NCBI GenBank assembly: GCA_905221605.1 | Contig: CAJNDS010002077.1 | Location: 407,501-435,000, forward strand | From: Symbiodinium natans | Taxonomy: Eukaryota; Sar; Dinophyceae; Suessiales; Symbiodiniaceae | DNA: 27,500 bases | Direction of reading: 5' to 3' | In this document: positions 26,365-27,500 of the stretch, in pieces | Position numbering within the stretch: the stretch's first letter is position 1 | How the letters are laid out: every line of letters starts with the position of its first letter | The notes under the pieces: model-generated | Seen by the model: only the letters and a program-made list of their open reading frames with translations | The model's database searches: none | Told to the model about the DNA's origin: nothing | Translations under genes and position numbers: made by a program

Positions 26365-26964
26365 ATGGCAAAAGCCGAGCCGATGATCAGGCTTGCTGCT
26401 CCTTATCAGGTCAGGCTAAATTTTTCCAACCCACCTGGTGAGCACCTTCAGGAAATGATGCTGCCCCATGAGCTGTTCGCTACAATGTTCGAGTTTGAAA
26501 GGCCCAGCTTTGATGCCAACATTTCGGGCACGGCCGAGACGAGAGCTATGTTCTGGGAAAGAATGCGGACAGTGCCACACCCCTGCTGGCCTACTCATCC
26601 GGTCCAACACAGGGACCTGACTTTCGCGATACCGGTGTCAGTGCATGGAGATGAGGTTCCGATAAGCGGCATCGGAAAACAGTGGGCGAAAAAGATGCTG
26701 AATGTTTCCTGGTCAAGCCTCACTGGAAACAAAAGCACGAAAAGCAGCCAGTACTGGTCCTTCGCCTTGATCGAGAAGACTGGCATTGCACAGGGACCCC
26801 GAAAGACAGTGACGATGATGTGGAAGATACTGGCATGGTCGCTTCGTGCATTATGGTCTGGGTACTGGCCCACGACGGACTATGAGGGCAGGGAGCGACG
26901 AGTTGGCATGAAGATGGGACCCTTTAGGGATTATTTGGGGTCTCGTGTGCTTCAGGATCGGAAC
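26365..26964 (+). CDS. Protein of a dinoflagellate-expanded family with HGD-VP motif, partial
   Basis: The frame is open from ATG 26365. Order of features: LPHELFATMFEFERPSFDAN, an RAMFWERMRTVPHPCWPTHP segment, then FAIPVSVHGDEVPISGIGKQ followed by LNVSWSSLTG, a hydrophobic helix with MMWKILAWSLRALWSGYWPT, and DYEGRERRVG. From memory this LPHELF...FW...HP...HGDgvPvtGiGKxW...WSsL...WPthDw order occurs in hundreds of Symbiodinium-type proteins with no assigned function; a transposase origin would fit the copy number but is speculative. After about 26964 the frame turns into hydrophobic/poly-V microsatellite translation, so the true exon ends near there and the rest of the gene is outside or beyond an intron. 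Confidence 0.6.
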
Positions 26965-27082
26965 CGACTAACACTAACATTTTTCTTTCTCAATGTCTTA
27001 GTCCTGATTTTTATCATGATGACGGTGACGGTGCTGCTCGGTCATTTTTTGGCGCAATTGGGTCGTCATAGTACTACAATGC

Positions 27083-27094
27083 TAGCAGTAGTAC

Positions 27095-27144
<50 letters not shown>

Positions 27145-27500
27145 CTAGTAGTAATAGTAGCAGTAGTAGTAGTAGTAATAGTCATACTACTACTATTACT
27201 ACTACTACTATTACGAGTACTATTATTACTACTAGTAAAATTAGTACTGTTACTTCTACAGTACTCGTAGTAGTACTAGTACTACTAATAATAATAATGG
27301 TAGTAGTACTAGTCGTCGTAGTAGTACTAGTAGTGCTACTACTATTACTACTACTACTATTACTACTACTCCTACTACTACTGCTACTACTAGTACTACT
27401 GCTATTACTACGACGACGACTACTACTACTACTACTACTATTATTACTACTACTATATACTATTATGCATTACTATATACTACTCTTATATACTACTATA
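27083..27500. repeat. Self-complementary TAG/CTA microsatellite
   Basis: TAG-rich units (27083-27180), then CTA/TTA-rich units (27181-27235), then TAG again (27263-27340) and CTA again (27340-27500), with GTAGTACTAGTAC junctions. The alternation of complementary blocks makes it a chain of inverted repeats running to the window edge. Confidence 0.93.

Overview
The window looks like nuclear DNA of a dinoflagellate, most likely Symbiodiniaceae or a close relative. The reasons are diagnostic in combination: very large retrotransposon polyproteins, GC-rich coding islands of lysine-rich and acidic low-complexity protein, introns packed with minisatellites and microsatellites, degenerate CCCTAAA (plant/dinoflagellate-type telomere) tracts, and exon families I associate with Symbiodinium-type genomes. 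The taxon is inferred from family resemblance; there is no rRNA, no tRNA and no spliced-leader sequence to fix it.

Layout. (1) 1-4500, minus strand: most of a LINE retrotransposon whose 3' end is outside the window. In order it encodes an APE-type endonuclease, reverse transcriptase, four zinc-finger-like motifs and a ubiquitin-specific-protease-like domain that runs off the edge. One frameshift in the RT splits it into two open frames. (2) 4511-5214: about 700 bp of CAA microsatellite abutting the LINE 5' end. (3) 5390-16243, plus strand only: a row of GC-rich coding islands. They resolve into an orphan gene (5390-6019), a two-exon RRM-type gene (7200-8480), an orphan island (9475-), a three-exon acidic/lysine-rich gene (10418-12658) and a three-exon KKRPA-type gene (13871-16243). 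Intron phases agree across several of these islands, supporting exons of real genes. The space between is filled with telomere-like tracts, a 12-bp minisatellite, a 50-bp minisatellite, an 11-bp-unit inverted repeat, AT-rich DNA and trinucleotide microsatellites. (4) 17377-25827, minus strand: a complete Ty1/copia-type LTR retrotransposon of 8451 bp with identical 147-bp LTRs, a CCTTT target duplication, primer binding site, purine tract and one uninterrupted 2351-codon gag-pol frame. That frame carries a SAP-like segment before the integrase and a 260-residue C-terminal extension with membrane segments and a Cys/His motif. (5) 25848-26960, plus strand: a small ORF directly beside the insertion, then a partial gene of a dinoflagellate-expanded family. 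(6) 27080-27500: self-complementary TAG/CTA microsatellite.

All host-like coding islands lie on the plus strand and both autonomous retroelements on the minus strand. The plus-strand polarity fits the unidirectional gene arrangement known in dinoflagellates. The most unusual items are the USP-like domain in the LINE and the SAP and transmembrane/Cys-motif additions on an intact copia element.
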